Source: Glycomyces salinus (GTDB lineage Bacteria > Actinomycetota > Actinomycetes > Mycobacteriales > Micromonosporaceae). Taken from it: a stretch of 44,152 bases of DNA. Location: contig NZ_JAELXW010000071.1 in assembly GCF_016428645.1 (NCBI RefSeq), positions 1 to 44,152 on the forward strand, read 5' to 3'. Position 1 is the first letter of the stretch. Every line of letters begins with the position of its first letter. The notes below the pieces were generated by a model that was given only the letters and a program-made list of their open reading frames with translations, was not told the origin of the DNA and did no database searches. Below are positions 7,665 to 15,832 of this stretch, one piece after another. The position numbers and the translations under genes were made by a program.

Positions 7665-8855
7665 ATGCGAGTTCTCATCGGAGCAGACACCTATACCCCT
7701 GACGTCAACGGCGCGTCCTACTTCACGCGACGGCTCGCCGCCGCGTTGACCCCACGGCACGAGGTGCACGTGGTGGCGCCGGCCCGCCAGGTCAGGAGCC
7801 GAACCGTATTCCGCGACGGTGTCGTCGAACACCGCATCCGATCCCTGCCGATCGTGCGCCGCAGCGGATTCCGATTCTGCCCACCGGTCGGCCTGGTCGC
7901 CACCGCCGGCCGGATCCTGGACCGGGTACAGCCGGACGTGGTGCACGTCCAGAGTCACTTCCCGCTGTGCCGCGCGCTCATCGCCGCGGCCCGTAGGCGA
8001 GGTGTTCCGGTGGTGGCGACCAACCACTTCATGCCGGAGAACCTGGTGCACTACCTGCCGGTGCGCGGGGAGTTGCTCGACCGGGTTCGACGCTGGGCGT
8101 GGGCGGACGCCGCGAAGGTGCTCGCCCACGCCGACGTGGTGACCGCGCCGACGCCGTACGCGGCGGCGCTCACCGAGTCGTCCGGCCTCCGCGCCCCGGT
8201 ACGGCCGATCTCGTGCGGCATGGACCTCGCCCGATTCCGCACCGGCACCGCGACCGCGGACTTCCGCCTCAGGTACCGGGTGCGGCAATGCCCGACCATC
8301 GGCTACGTCGGCCGGCTGGACCTGGAGAAGAACCTCGACGTGCTGGTGCGGGCCCTGCCCGAGGTCCGCCGCCGGATCGCCGATGTGCAACTGATGCTGG
8401 TCGGCACCGGCGACCAGCGGCGACGGCTGGAGCAACTGGCCACCCGGCTCGGCGTCGCCGACGCCCTCGTCTGCACCGGTTTCGTGGACGACGCGGACCT
8501 GCCGGCCGCCTACGCCGCCGCCGACGTCTTCGTCAACGCGGGCACCGCCGAACTGCAGAGCCTGGTGACCCTGGAGGCGATGGCGTCCGGTCTCCCGGTG
8601 CTCGGCGCCGACGCCTCCGCGCTGCCGCACCTGGTACGCGACGGCCACAACGGCTACCTCTTCCCACCCGGTGACTCGGCCGCCCTCGCCGACCGGCTGA
8701 TCGCGGTCCTCTCCGACCACTCCCAGGCCGGTGCGATGGGTCGGCGCAGCCGGGCCCTAGCCGAGCGGCACGACATCCGCGGCACGGTGGGTGCGTTCGA
8801 GTCGATCTACGCCGAGGTGACCGCCGCGTCGGCACCGCGCCTGGTCACCGCGTGA
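7665..8855 (+). CDS. GT4-family glycosyltransferase (GT-B fold)
   Basis: The 396-residue protein has an N-terminal acceptor domain (RVLIGADTYTPDVNGASYFTRRLA, then PDVVHVQSHFPLCRAL). The C-terminal donor domain opens with IGYVGRLDLEKNLDVLVRAL. The EX7E signature of retaining GT4 enzymes is visible as E-LQSLVTL-E in GTAELQSLVTLEAMASGLPV. The overall pattern resembles bacterial glycolipid and PimB-type mannosyl or glucosyl transferases acting at the inner face of the membrane. The exact sugar and acceptor cannot be told. A good AAGGAG lies 10 bases before the ATG. The DedA-like gene 51 bases upstream is probably in the same operon. Confidence 0.9.
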   Translation: MRVLIGADTYTPDVNGASYFTRRLAAALTPRHEVHVVAPARQVRSRTVFRDGVVEHRIRSLPIVRRSGFRFCPPVGLVATAGRILDRVQPDVVHVQSHFPLCRALIAAARRRGVPVVATNHFMPENLVHYLPVRGELLDRVRRWAWADAAKVLAHADVVTAPTPYAAALTESSGLRAPVRPISCGMDLARFRTGTATADFRLRYRVRQCPTIGYVGRLDLEKNLDVLVRALPEVRRRIADVQLMLVGTGDQRRRLEQLATRLGVADALVCTGFVDDADLPAAYAAADVFVNAGTAELQSLVTLEAMASGLPVLGADASALPHLVRDGHNGYLFPPGDSAALADRLIAVLSDHSQAGAMGRRSRALAERHDIRGTVGAFESIYAEVTAASAPRLVTA

Positions 8856-8980
8856 GCCCGGCAGTCAGCGGTCGGCCCACCGCCGGTGTCGCCGCAGCGG
8901 TCACGGTGGCCGCCGCGGCCGGGCTCGGGACGCACACGCTCGGGCCAACCGCTCATCGGAATCCCATGCAAAAACCCTGA
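8852..8980 (+). pseudogene. Truncated ORF, signal-peptide-like start only
   Basis: A GTG overlapping the glycosyltransferase stop (GTGA) opens a 42-codon frame. It begins like a membrane-protein N-terminus (GVAAAVTVAAAAGLG) and then runs into a copy of the ABC-gene leader before a TGA. This looks like the 5' end of a third operon gene cut off by a recombination event. It is too short to identify. Confidence 0.4.
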
Positions 8981-9005
8981 CCAACCACTCATCGGAGGTC
9001 CCATG
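8945..9005 (+). repeat. Direct repeat of the ABC-gene leader (CCAACCRCTCATCGGA...CCCATG)
   Basis: Copy 1 is at 8945-8968 and copy 2 at 8981-9005. They differ at one substitution plus an A/GG change near the Shine-Dalgarno. Both end in CCCATG, but only copy 2 keeps GGAGG and starts the real gene. The repeat lies exactly where the upstream truncated ORF loses coding character. Confidence 0.65.
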
Positions 9006-9821
9006 TCCCCGAATCCAGATTCCACGATCGTCGATCGGCAGTCCGAGAGCGCACTGTCAGCCGACGCTGGCGACGCTGGCGACGCTGGCGACGCTGGCGA
9101 CGCTGCGGCCATGCTCGTCGGCGCCGGCAAGCGATACGGCTCTGACGAGTCGGCCGTCGTCGCGCTCGACGATGTCACCATCGCGTTCCCGGCGGGGAAG
9201 TTCACGGCTGTGATGGGCCCGTCGGGTTCGGGCAAGTCGACGATGATGCACTGCGCCGCCGGGCTGGATCGACTGACGTCGGGCCGCGCGCTCATCGGCG
9301 ACACCGATCTGTCGACCCTCGGCGACCGCGAGCTGACCATGCTGCGCCGAGAACGGATCGGGTTCGTGTTCCAGACGTTCAACCTCGTGGCGACGCTCAC
9401 GGCCGAGGAGAACATCTGCTTGCCGTTGACGTTGTCGGGCCGCCGGCCGAGCGATGCAGTGCACGATCAGGTCGTGTCGATGCTGCGCCTCGGTGATCGC
9501 CTGCATCATCGGCCGGCGGAGCTCTCGGGCGGCCAGCAACAGCGCGTCGCCGTCGCCCGGGCGCTGGTCGCCCGGCCGCAGGTGGTGTTCGCCGACGAGC
9601 CCACCGGCAACCTCGACACGCGGTCCGGACAGGAGATCCTCGGATTCCTGCGATCAGCGGTCGACATGCATCACCAGTCGATCGTGATGGTCACGCACGA
9701 TCCGGGCGCCGCTGTCTGGGCGGACCACGTCGTGTTCGTCGTCGACGGCAGAGTGCACGACGTGATGGATCGCCCGTCGGCCGATTCGGTGCTCGACGTG
9801 ATGAGGGGCCTGGGGCGATGA
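9003..9821 (+). CDS. MacB/LolD-type ABC transporter ATP-binding protein
   Basis: The 272-residue protein carries a complete ABC ATPase. It has Walker [10 protein letters not shown] (72-80), Q-loop FVFQT (about 121-125), signature LSGGQ (174-178), Walker B VVFADEP (194-200) and the H-loop in MVTHDP. An N-terminal extension of about 36 residues precedes the domain and contains a GDA repeat. The ATG at 9003 is chosen because GGAGG sits four bases upstream. Frames starting earlier run through the repeated leader. The stop overlaps the start of the FtsX-type permease (ATGA), so the two form one exporter. The family exports lipids, peptides or drugs, and the substrate is unknown. Confidence 0.93.
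   Translation: MSPNPDSTIVDRQSESALSADAGDAGDAGDAGDAAAMLVGAGKRYGSDESAVVALDDVTIAFPAGKFTAVMGPSGSGKSTMMHCAAGLDRLTSGRALIGDTDLSTLGDRELTMLRRERIGFVFQTFNLVATLTAEENICLPLTLSGRRPSDAVHDQVVSMLRLGDRLHHRPAELSGGQQQRVAVARALVARPQVVFADEPTGNLDTRSGQEILGFLRSAVDMHHQSIVMVTHDPGAAVWADHVVFVVDGRVHDVMDRPSADSVLDVMRGLGR
9063..9104 (+). repeat. In-frame 9-bp tandem repeat GACGCTGGC, 4.7 copies
   Basis: Perfect head-to-tail copies encode GDA repeats in the N-terminal extension of the ATPase. The unit length is a multiple of three, so slippage changes only the linker length. Confidence 0.9.
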
Positions 9822-12352
9822 GCCAGATGATGCGGAATGCGGTTCGGAGCGTCCTCGCGAGTCGGGGTCGGTTCGTGCTCACTGGCGCGGCGATCATGCT
9901 GTCGGTGGCGTTCCTCGTCGCGACGCTGGTGCTGGCCGACTCGATGCGCGGCCGAGCGGCCAGCGACATCGCCGAAGCGTTTGCCGGGACGGACGCCGTG
10001 ATGCAGGGCGCTTCCCTCGGCGAGCCCGGCGGAGGACCGGGAGACCCTGCCAGGTCGGTTCGGCAATCACTGGATCCCGATATCACCGAGCGCGTGGCTT
10101 CGGTCGACGACGTCGACGGGGCCGCCTCGCAATGGGCCGGCTTCGCGAAGCTGGTCGTCGACGGATCGTCGGTCGGCAACGGCACGGCGAGCGACGTCGG
10201 TCGCAACTGGATCGCCGACACGGCGCTCAATCCGTTCCGGCTCACGAGCGGGCAACCACCGACCGAGGTCGGAGAGGTCGTGATCGATCGATCGCTCGCC
10301 GATGACGCAGGCGTGGCTCCGGGTGACGTCGTACAGGTCCTGACCGCGACGGGAATGCACGACGCGACCATCACCGGTATCGCGACGTTCGCGTCGGCGG
10401 ACGCGGCACCGCTCCAGCGAACGGTGCTGCTGCCCGACGCGGCGGTGTCCGCCTGGCTCGACACTGCGGCGCCGACCGAGGTGCTCGTCGAGCTCGCGGA
10501 GGATGCCGACCGCACCGAGGTGCTCGGCCGACTGTCGGCGCTGTCCGATGCCGAGGTCGTCGACGGACCCGACTACATCCGGACGATGCAGGACGCCGCG
10601 ACGTCGCCGCTGCAGTTCCTGAACGCGTTCCTCCTGGCCTTCGCCGTGGTCGCGGTCCTGATCGGCGCGACGATCATCTTCAACACGTTCACGCTCACCG
10701 TCGCCCGCCGCCGGCGGGAGTCGGGACTGCTGCGTGCGATCGGTGCGGAACGACGTCAAGTGCTCGGCGGGGTGGTGATCGAGGCGGCGTTCATCGGAAC
10801 GATCGCCACCCTCGCCGGGCTCGTTTGCGGGGTGGCGGGCGTGGACGCGCTGCGCTGGGTCGTCGGACTCACCGGGATCAGCCTGCTCACCGGCCCGCCG
10901 ATCGTGAGCCCGACTTCGATCGCGATCGCCGCGACCGTCGGTATCGGCGCAACGATCCTCTCGGCATGGATCCCGGCTCGCCGCGCGGCGGCGACACCAC
11001 CGATCGAGGCGCTGCGCGAGAGCGCGGCCGAACCCCGGGTCGTGAGCCGGGCGCGGACTGTGAGCGGACTTGTGCTCGCCGGGGCGGCGATCGCTGGAGG
11101 AGCTATGGCTGTGGTGGGCTCGAACCCGGTGTGGCTCATGCTCGCCGCTGTCATCTTCCCGGCGCTCGTGCTGTGCGGCCCGGCGATCGTGACGGCTACA
11201 GCACGTTGGAGCTCTCCGGCGGCTCGCCGCGCCGCCGGTGTGGCCGGCTCGATCGCGGCGGGCAACTTGGCTGCGAGCCCACGTCGATCGGCGTCGACGG
11301 CGCTCGCGTTCATGCTCGGCACCGCGATGGTGACGATGTTCGCGATCTTCGCGAGCTCTCTGACGAGCGGGGTCGGCACCGACGTCCGCGAGGGACTGCA
11401 GGCGGACCTGGTGGTCACGTCGGCGACCCCCGACTTCTCGACGATCGACCCCACTCTGGCCGACCGGATAGCAGAGCGGCCCGACGTCGACGCGGTAACC
11501 GCGCTGTCGAAGGCCGAAGGGATCGTGGAAGGGAAAGCCGAGGCGATCGGCGGCATCGACCCGACGGCCCTGCCCACCATGTACGACCTCGACCCGATCG
11601 CCGGCGACCTCGCCGACCTGAGCTCGGGAGGCGTGGCCGTGGTCAGTGACGACCCGGCGCTGCTCGGCGGAACCCTGGAGATCGAGTTCGAACGATCGAC
11701 CATCGAAGCGCCGATCGTTGCCGTGGTCGCGAGGAGCACCGGCGGTTTCGAAGCCCCACTGTACTTCGTCGACCGTGCGACACTCGACGCCTCGGTCGGT
11801 CGCCTGCTCGATGCGCAGGTGTTCGTCGACCTCGCCGACGGAGCGGGCACTGACGCCGAGGAAGACGTGAGTGCCCTGGTCCGAGATGCGCCCGGGTCGT
11901 TCCTGGCGACCCGGGAAGAACACGTCGCCAGCAGCGGGAGCGAGATCGCCGCGTTCGGGAACTTCATCGACGGGATGCTCATCCTGGCGAGCCTCATCGC
12001 GCTCCTTGGAGTCGCCAACACCACAGCGCTCGCGATCAATGAACGCTCTGGAGAGATCGGGCTGCTGCGAGCGGTCGGCGCGACTCGCCGAGAGCTGCGT
12101 CGAATCGTGCGGCTCGAGGTCGCACTCCTGTCGTTCGTGGCAGCATCGATCGGTATCGCCGTCGCGGTCGGCTTCGGCTGGGCGCTGATCCACGTAACCG
12201 GTGGCGAGGAGATCCCATCCGTCGTCGTACCGTGGTCCCGCCTCGCGGTGACCCTCGTCGTTGCGGTCGCAGCCGGCGTCGTCGCTGCAGCGTGGCCCGC
12301 GTTCCGGGTCTCCCGGGTGCCCGTGCTCGAGCTGGCGGGCCGGGACCGCTGA
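9818..12352 (+). CDS. FtsX-like ABC transporter permease (two FtsX domains)
   Basis: The 844-residue permease has an N-terminal membrane helix (about 19-40) followed by a MacB-like extracytoplasmic domain (to about 260). A first FtsX domain with three helices follows (265-385; NTFTLTVARRRRESGLLRAIGA). A central pair of helices (about 415-460) and another near 490-515 come next, then a second extracytoplasmic region and a second FtsX domain (about 713-840; INERSGEIGLLRAVGATRRE). This duplicated ten-helix form is common in actinobacterial export systems paired with a single LolD-type ATPase. Its start overlaps the ATPase stop by four bases. The sequence looks complete. Confidence 0.93.
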   Translation: MSQMMRNAVRSVLASRGRFVLTGAAIMLSVAFLVATLVLADSMRGRAASDIAEAFAGTDAVMQGASLGEPGGGPGDPARSVRQSLDPDITERVASVDDVDGAASQWAGFAKLVVDGSSVGNGTASDVGRNWIADTALNPFRLTSGQPPTEVGEVVIDRSLADDAGVAPGDVVQVLTATGMHDATITGIATFASADAAPLQRTVLLPDAAVSAWLDTAAPTEVLVELAEDADRTEVLGRLSALSDAEVVDGPDYIRTMQDAATSPLQFLNAFLLAFAVVAVLIGATIIFNTFTLTVARRRRESGLLRAIGAERRQVLGGVVIEAAFIGTIATLAGLVCGVAGVDALRWVVGLTGISLLTGPPIVSPTSIAIAATVGIGATILSAWIPARRAAATPPIEALRESAAEPRVVSRARTVSGLVLAGAAIAGGAMAVVGSNPVWLMLAAVIFPALVLCGPAIVTATARWSSPAARRAAGVAGSIAAGNLAASPRRSASTALAFMLGTAMVTMFAIFASSLTSGVGTDVREGLQADLVVTSATPDFSTIDPTLADRIAERPDVDAVTALSKAEGIVEGKAEAIGGIDPTALPTMYDLDPIAGDLADLSSGGVAVVSDDPALLGGTLEIEFERSTIEAPIVAVVARSTGGFEAPLYFVDRATLDASVGRLLDAQVFVDLADGAGTDAEEDVSALVRDAPGSFLATREEHVASSGSEIAAFGNFIDGMLILASLIALLGVANTTALAINERSGEIGLLRAVGATRRELRRIVRLEVALLSFVAASIGIAVAVGFGWALIHVTGGEEIPSVVVPWSRLAVTLVVAVAAGVVAAAWPAFRVSRVPVLELAGRDR

Positions 12353-12353
12353 T

Positions 12354-12830
12354 GCGCAGGTCCTGCGCCTGGACCGGGCGGCCCACGACCGGTCCAGGTG
12401 CGGGGACCTGCTCGATTGCGCCGGGTCGGTCGCGGTCGAGGCATACGTCAAGGCGCGGAAGATCATCGGTGCATTCGCGCGGGACCGCGGGGTGCCGATG
12501 ATGTTCAGTACCGGCAACGCCGATGACCGGCGAAGGTTCGCCGAGGTACTGGGCAGCGGACATCTCGACGCCGATGGCCGCGACCGGGCGGTGGCGGCGA
12601 TCGACGCCCCCGACGGGGAGCGCGCGGCGGTGAGCATCTGTAACGGGCTGCGTCTGGTCACGCTGGACATGCTGGTGCCGGGCAAGGCACACGGATGGAG
12701 CGGCGAGGCTCAGCTCCGCTGGTTGCGTGGGATACTGGCCGAGCCGGCGGTGAAGGGCACCGTACTGGCCTTCCATCACCCCCCGATCCTTCACCCGAAC
12801 ACGGTGCGACTCAGGCCGACCGGATCGATC
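12354..12830 (+). pseudogene. Fragment of a CpdA-like metallophosphoesterase
   Basis: A frame without its own start encodes about 159 residues matching the middle of a 3',5'-cyclic-nucleotide phosphodiesterase: CGDLLDCAGS, MFSTGNADDRRRFAEVLGS, VTLDMLVPGKAHGWSGEAQL and GTVLAFHHPPILHPNT. Both the N-terminal D-x-H metal motif and the C-terminal GHxH are absent. The conserved GNHD has become GNAD, removing the active-site His. It begins directly at the FtsX-permease stop and ends at the converging NADAR gene. It is therefore a truncated, non-functional relic, and any translation would be accidental. Confidence 0.75.
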
Positions 12831-12842
12831 AACGCCGGTGGG

Positions 12843-13409
12843 TCAAGAGTCGAGCTCACGGCGGGCGGCCATAAGGGCGAACCCGAGCAGATTCGGGCCC
12901 CGCCACTTCGACGGCTCGGCCGCGCGAGGGTCGTCGGCAGTCAGTCCGATACCCCAGGTCCGGTCTACCGGACTCGCCTCCACCAACACCCGCTCCCGCG
13001 TGCCCAGCAGGTAGGTCCGCAGGCCCGGGTCCTGGTCGAACTTCGCCAGGTTGCCACGCACGACGATGCCGAACCGCTCCTCGTTCCAGCGTTCCTGGTC
13101 AAATCCTCGCACCGTGCGACCGAGCCGCTTGGCTTCACCGGGATGACTCGCAGCACGTATCGTTTCGGCGCATTCGTCGTCGCCGAACAACCATGCCTTG
13201 TGCGCCATCATGTAGTGCTCCGCGGATGCGAAGCTGCGGCCGTCCTCGATGAACACTGAAGGCCACCACTGACTCAGACACCCGCGACCGACACCCCCAT
13301 CCGTCTCGGGCTGTTGCCCCCAGAAATACAGGTGCTTGCAGGCTGACCCCTTCCGCTCGAGAGCTACGGCATCATCAACATTCCGGGGCATGGCAGCTGA
13401 ACTCAGCAT
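12843..13409 (-). CDS. NADAR-family protein (YbiA-like N-glycosidase fold)
   Basis: The 188-residue protein fits the NADAR domain over almost its full length. Visible motifs are LSQWWPSVF, FASAEHYMMAHKA with the conserved E64, LLGTRERVLVEASPVDRTWGIGL with E145, D149 and W152, and a terminal WRGPNLLGFALMAAR. YbiA-type members hydrolyse riboflavin-pathway intermediates. Other NADAR proteins are known to remove ADP-ribose from guanine. Sequence alone does not say which applies here. The first ATG is chosen because AGGGTGG lies just upstream. It follows the WYL regulator on the same strand after 106 bases and could share its transcript. Confidence 0.9.
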   Translation of the reverse strand: MLSSAAMPRNVDDAVALERKGSACKHLYFWGQQPETDGGVGRGCLSQWWPSVFIEDGRSFASAEHYMMAHKAWLFGDDECAETIRAASHPGEAKRLGRTVRGFDQERWNEERFGIVVRGNLAKFDQDPGLRTYLLGTRERVLVEASPVDRTWGIGLTADDPRAAEPSKWRGPNLLGFALMAARRELDS

Positions 13410-13492
13410 CTATCCACCCTCACACGGCCGACGATGCGAGGCAACCGAGTTGCCGACCGCTCCCCCTCCAATACGGACTGTTCTCCGAACGC

Positions 13493-13512
13493 CTCGGGGC
13501 GAGTCGCCCGAG
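13493..13512 (-). terminator. Weak hairpin after the WYL regulator gene
   Basis: A CTCGGG/CCCGAG stem of six base pairs with an eight-base loop lies four bases past the stop, without a clear T-run. It may only attenuate read-through into the NADAR gene. Confidence 0.3.
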
Positions 13513-13515
13513 ACA

Positions 13516-14496
13516 TCACAGACCCTTAGTGGATGTGCTGCCCGCCGCGCGATGGAACCTAGTCGCGAGGCGGTCGAACGCCGCCACGAGTTCTTCTCCC
13601 TCGATCACCTCGATGTCGGCGTCGAGCTGTGCCATCGACAGCGCAAGCCGGTCGGGGTCGTCGGAACCGAGCTCGACGCGGCAGGTGGACTCGTCGACCG
13701 CCTCGATATCGACCGGTTTGGGGAGCCTTGCGGCGACCTTGGCGGCGGGAGCGTGCACGAGCACTCGGGCTCGATACTTCCAGGCCGCCTTGACGACGCG
13801 TCCGACGACGTATTCGACGACTTCGTCCTCGGTGATCACGTGCGGCTGGAACCGTACGCCCGTCGGTGCACGCGGAACCATGCGGTCGACCCGAAAGATC
13901 CGCCAGTTGTCACGGTCGAGGTCCCACGCGAGCAGATACCAGATCGACCCCCAGCTCACCAACCGTTGCGGTTCGGTGTGGCGCGCCTCTTCGCTGCCCC
14001 CGGGCTTGGTGTATCCGAATCGGAGCCGTTCGCGGCCGCGGATCGCGGCGGCGACCGCGCCGAGCACCGAGAGATCGAGCTGCGGTCCAGTCCCTGGAAC
14101 GACGCTCATCGCCGCGCGGACCGCCTCGACGCGCCGACGCAGGCGCGAGGGCAGCACCTGCTCCAGCTTCGCGAGTGCGGTGAGCGAGGTTTCCTCGACG
14201 CCGAGCCTCTGGGTCGCGACTGCACCCAGTCCGACCGCGACGGCAACGGCCTCGTCGTCGTCGAGCAGCAGTGGGGGCATCGCGGTACCGGCTGCCAGCC
14301 GGTACCCGCCCGCGACGCCGGGGCGCGCGTCCACGGGATAGCCCAGCGACCGCAGTTTGCCGATGTCGGCGCGGATCGTCCTCGTGCTCACGTCGAGCCT
14401 GCCGGCGAGCTCGGAGCTCGTCCAGTCGCGCTTGACCTGTAGCAACGACAGCAGTTCGAGCAGGCGGGCCGAGGTTTCCAACATATTCTCGATCAT
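13516..14496 (-). CDS. HTH-WYL transcriptional regulator (YafY-like)
   Basis: The 326-residue protein has an N-terminal winged helix (residues 1-65; TSSELAGRLDVSTRTIRADIGKL then a GYP...PGVAGGYRL wing). A central WYL domain (about 145-240) carries SIWYLLAWDLDRDNWRIFRVDRM, which includes the ligand-binding W-Y-L residues. A C-terminal WCX region follows (about 250-320). WYL proteins sense small molecules or nucleic-acid-derived ligands. The gene starts at the ATG three bases inside the big inverted repeat, with a second ATG at 14484. It is divergent from the epoxide hydrolase and almost surely controls it and itself through that repeat. Confidence 0.92.
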   Translation of the reverse strand: MIENMLETSARLLELLSLLQVKRDWTSSELAGRLDVSTRTIRADIGKLRSLGYPVDARPGVAGGYRLAAGTAMPPLLLDDDEAVAVAVGLGAVATQRLGVEETSLTALAKLEQVLPSRLRRRVEAVRAAMSVVPGTGPQLDLSVLGAVAAAIRGRERLRFGYTKPGGSEEARHTEPQRLVSWGSIWYLLAWDLDRDNWRIFRVDRMVPRAPTGVRFQPHVITEDEVVEYVVGRVVKAAWKYRARVLVHAPAAKVAARLPKPVDIEAVDESTCRVELGSDDPDRLALSMAQLDADIEVIEGEELVAAFDRLATRFHRAAGSTSTKGL

Positions 14497-14498
14497 TG

Positions 14499-14533
14499 CA
14501 GTTATTGCGGAAGCTTGTCTTCCGCAATAACTG
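14499..14533. promoter_or_regulatory. Perfect 15-bp-arm inverted repeat, probable WYL operator
   Basis: CAGTTATTGCGGAAG and its exact complement CTTCCGCAATAACTG flank a five-base spacer CTTGT. The dyad fills the space between the divergent WYL regulator (ATG at 14496) and the epoxide hydrolase (ATG at 14548). Its AT content stands out from the surroundings. Binding here would block both promoters or the transcript starts. Confidence 0.8.
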
Positions 14534-14547
14534 GAAGCGTGGATGTC

Positions 14548-15690
14548 ATGAACGAGAACAAGGCACTCACCCCGTTCCGCATCGACATCCCGCAGGCCGA
14601 TGTCGACGATCTGCGCAACCGGCTCGCGCACACACGCTGGCCGCTTCCCGTATCGGGTCGAGATGATCGCACCGAATTCAGTCGCGGCATTCCGCTGGTG
14701 TATCTGAAAGAGCTCGCCGAATACTGGCGCGAGGGGTTCGACTGGCGTGCGCAGGAGGCCAAGCTCAACGGGTGCGAGCAGTTCACGACGGTCGTCGACG
14801 GCCAGACGTTCCACATCGTCCATACGCGATCGGCGAATCCGGAGGCCATCCCATTGATCCTGAGCCACGGTTGGCCAGGTTCGTTCGTCGAGTACCAGCG
14901 GCTCATCCCGCTGCTGACCGACGAGTTCCACGTGGTCATCCCGTCGCCGCCCGGCTTCGGGTTCTCCACCCCGCTGTCAGGGACCGGCTGGGAGCTGGGG
15001 CGGACGGCAGAGGCCTATGCCGAAATCATGACGCGTCTCGGCTACAAGAGGTTCGCGGCCCATGGCACCGACATCGGTACGGGCATCACCGGCCGCCTCG
15101 CGGCAGTCTATCCGGAGCGCGTCATCGGCACGCACCTCGGCAGCGACCGCCGATGGCTCGGATTGGCCGGCGACCTGTTCCCCTACCCCCACGGCCTGTC
15201 CGAGGACGAGATCGCCCAGATCGAGAAAGTGCGTACCGAGGCCGCGGCCGAACGCGGGTATCGCGAGATGCAGAACCACCGTCCCGACACGATCGGCCCG
15301 GCGCTCACCGACTCTCCAGTCGGTCAGCTCGCGTGGATCGCCGAGAAGTTCGCAACCAGGAACAGCGGTGCCTACCGGACGCCGGACGAGACGGTCGACC
15401 GCGACCAGCTCCTCACGAACATCAGCCTGTACTGGTTCACTCTCGGCGGAGCGTCAAGCGCGCAGTTCTACTACGAGTCCGAGCATTCCGAGCTCGACTT
15501 GGTCATGGCCTCCGAGGTGCCGTCCGGATGGGTCGTGTTCGACACCCATCCGCTCATGCGCCGCGCGTTCGATCCGGGGAGAGCGATCGGCCACTGGAAC
15601 GAGTTCACCGAGGGCGGTCACTTCCCCGCGATGGAGGAGCCGAAGCTGCTCGCGGACGACATCCGCACCTTCTTCCGCGGCATATCCTGA
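14548..15690 (+). CDS. Epoxide hydrolase (alpha/beta hydrolase with EHN domain)
   Basis: The 380-residue protein has an N-terminal EHN domain (about 8-110; PFRIDIPQADVDDLRNRLAHTRWP) and an alpha/beta-hydrolase core. The oxyanion-hole HGWPG is at 107-111 and the nucleophile is D175 in AHGTDIGTG. The catalytic His is H358 in EGGHFPAMEEP. These are the features of microsomal-type bacterial epoxide hydrolases, which open epoxides to diols through a covalent aspartyl ester. The enzyme is cytoplasmic with no signal peptide. The ATG at 14548 has GGAAG upstream. A GTG three codons earlier is possible. Divergence from a WYL regulator suggests induction by its substrate. Confidence 0.92.
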   Translation: MNENKALTPFRIDIPQADVDDLRNRLAHTRWPLPVSGRDDRTEFSRGIPLVYLKELAEYWREGFDWRAQEAKLNGCEQFTTVVDGQTFHIVHTRSANPEAIPLILSHGWPGSFVEYQRLIPLLTDEFHVVIPSPPGFGFSTPLSGTGWELGRTAEAYAEIMTRLGYKRFAAHGTDIGTGITGRLAAVYPERVIGTHLGSDRRWLGLAGDLFPYPHGLSEDEIAQIEKVRTEAAAERGYREMQNHRPDTIGPALTDSPVGQLAWIAEKFATRNSGAYRTPDETVDRDQLLTNISLYWFTLGGASSAQFYYESEHSELDLVMASEVPSGWVVFDTHPLMRRAFDPGRAIGHWNEFTEGGHFPAMEEPKLLADDIRTFFRGIS

Positions 15691-15832
15691 CCTCGCGGCA
15701 GGGCCGGTGGTCTGCGGAGACACTGAGAATCCACAGGCCAGCTTCACCTGGGTTTATGTCATAGCCGCACTCGTGCTCAACCCCGTCTTCGAGCGCCCGC
15801 AACAGTGAGGGACGATGTCTGCCGCTTGTTCG

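Noticed and set aside
5022..8720. A 1232-codon reverse frame running from the response regulator through the kinase, DedA-like and GT4 genes
   Set aside because: Only the last part is the response regulator. The rest is antisense of well-supported genes and has no domain character, an artefact of high GC.
8886..9002. N-terminal extension of the ABC ATPase from an upstream start
   Set aside because: It reads through the duplicated leader and has no ribosome-binding site; GGAGG clearly marks the ATG at 9003.
9063..9104. Tandem repeats considered as a CRISPR-like or minisatellite array
   Set aside because: The 9-bp units have no spacers and are in frame inside a gene; it is a simple coding repeat.
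10067..12685. An 872-codon reverse frame opposite the FtsX permease
   Set aside because: It mirrors the permease codon periodicity and shows no recognisable domain. The permease frame has clear FtsX motifs.
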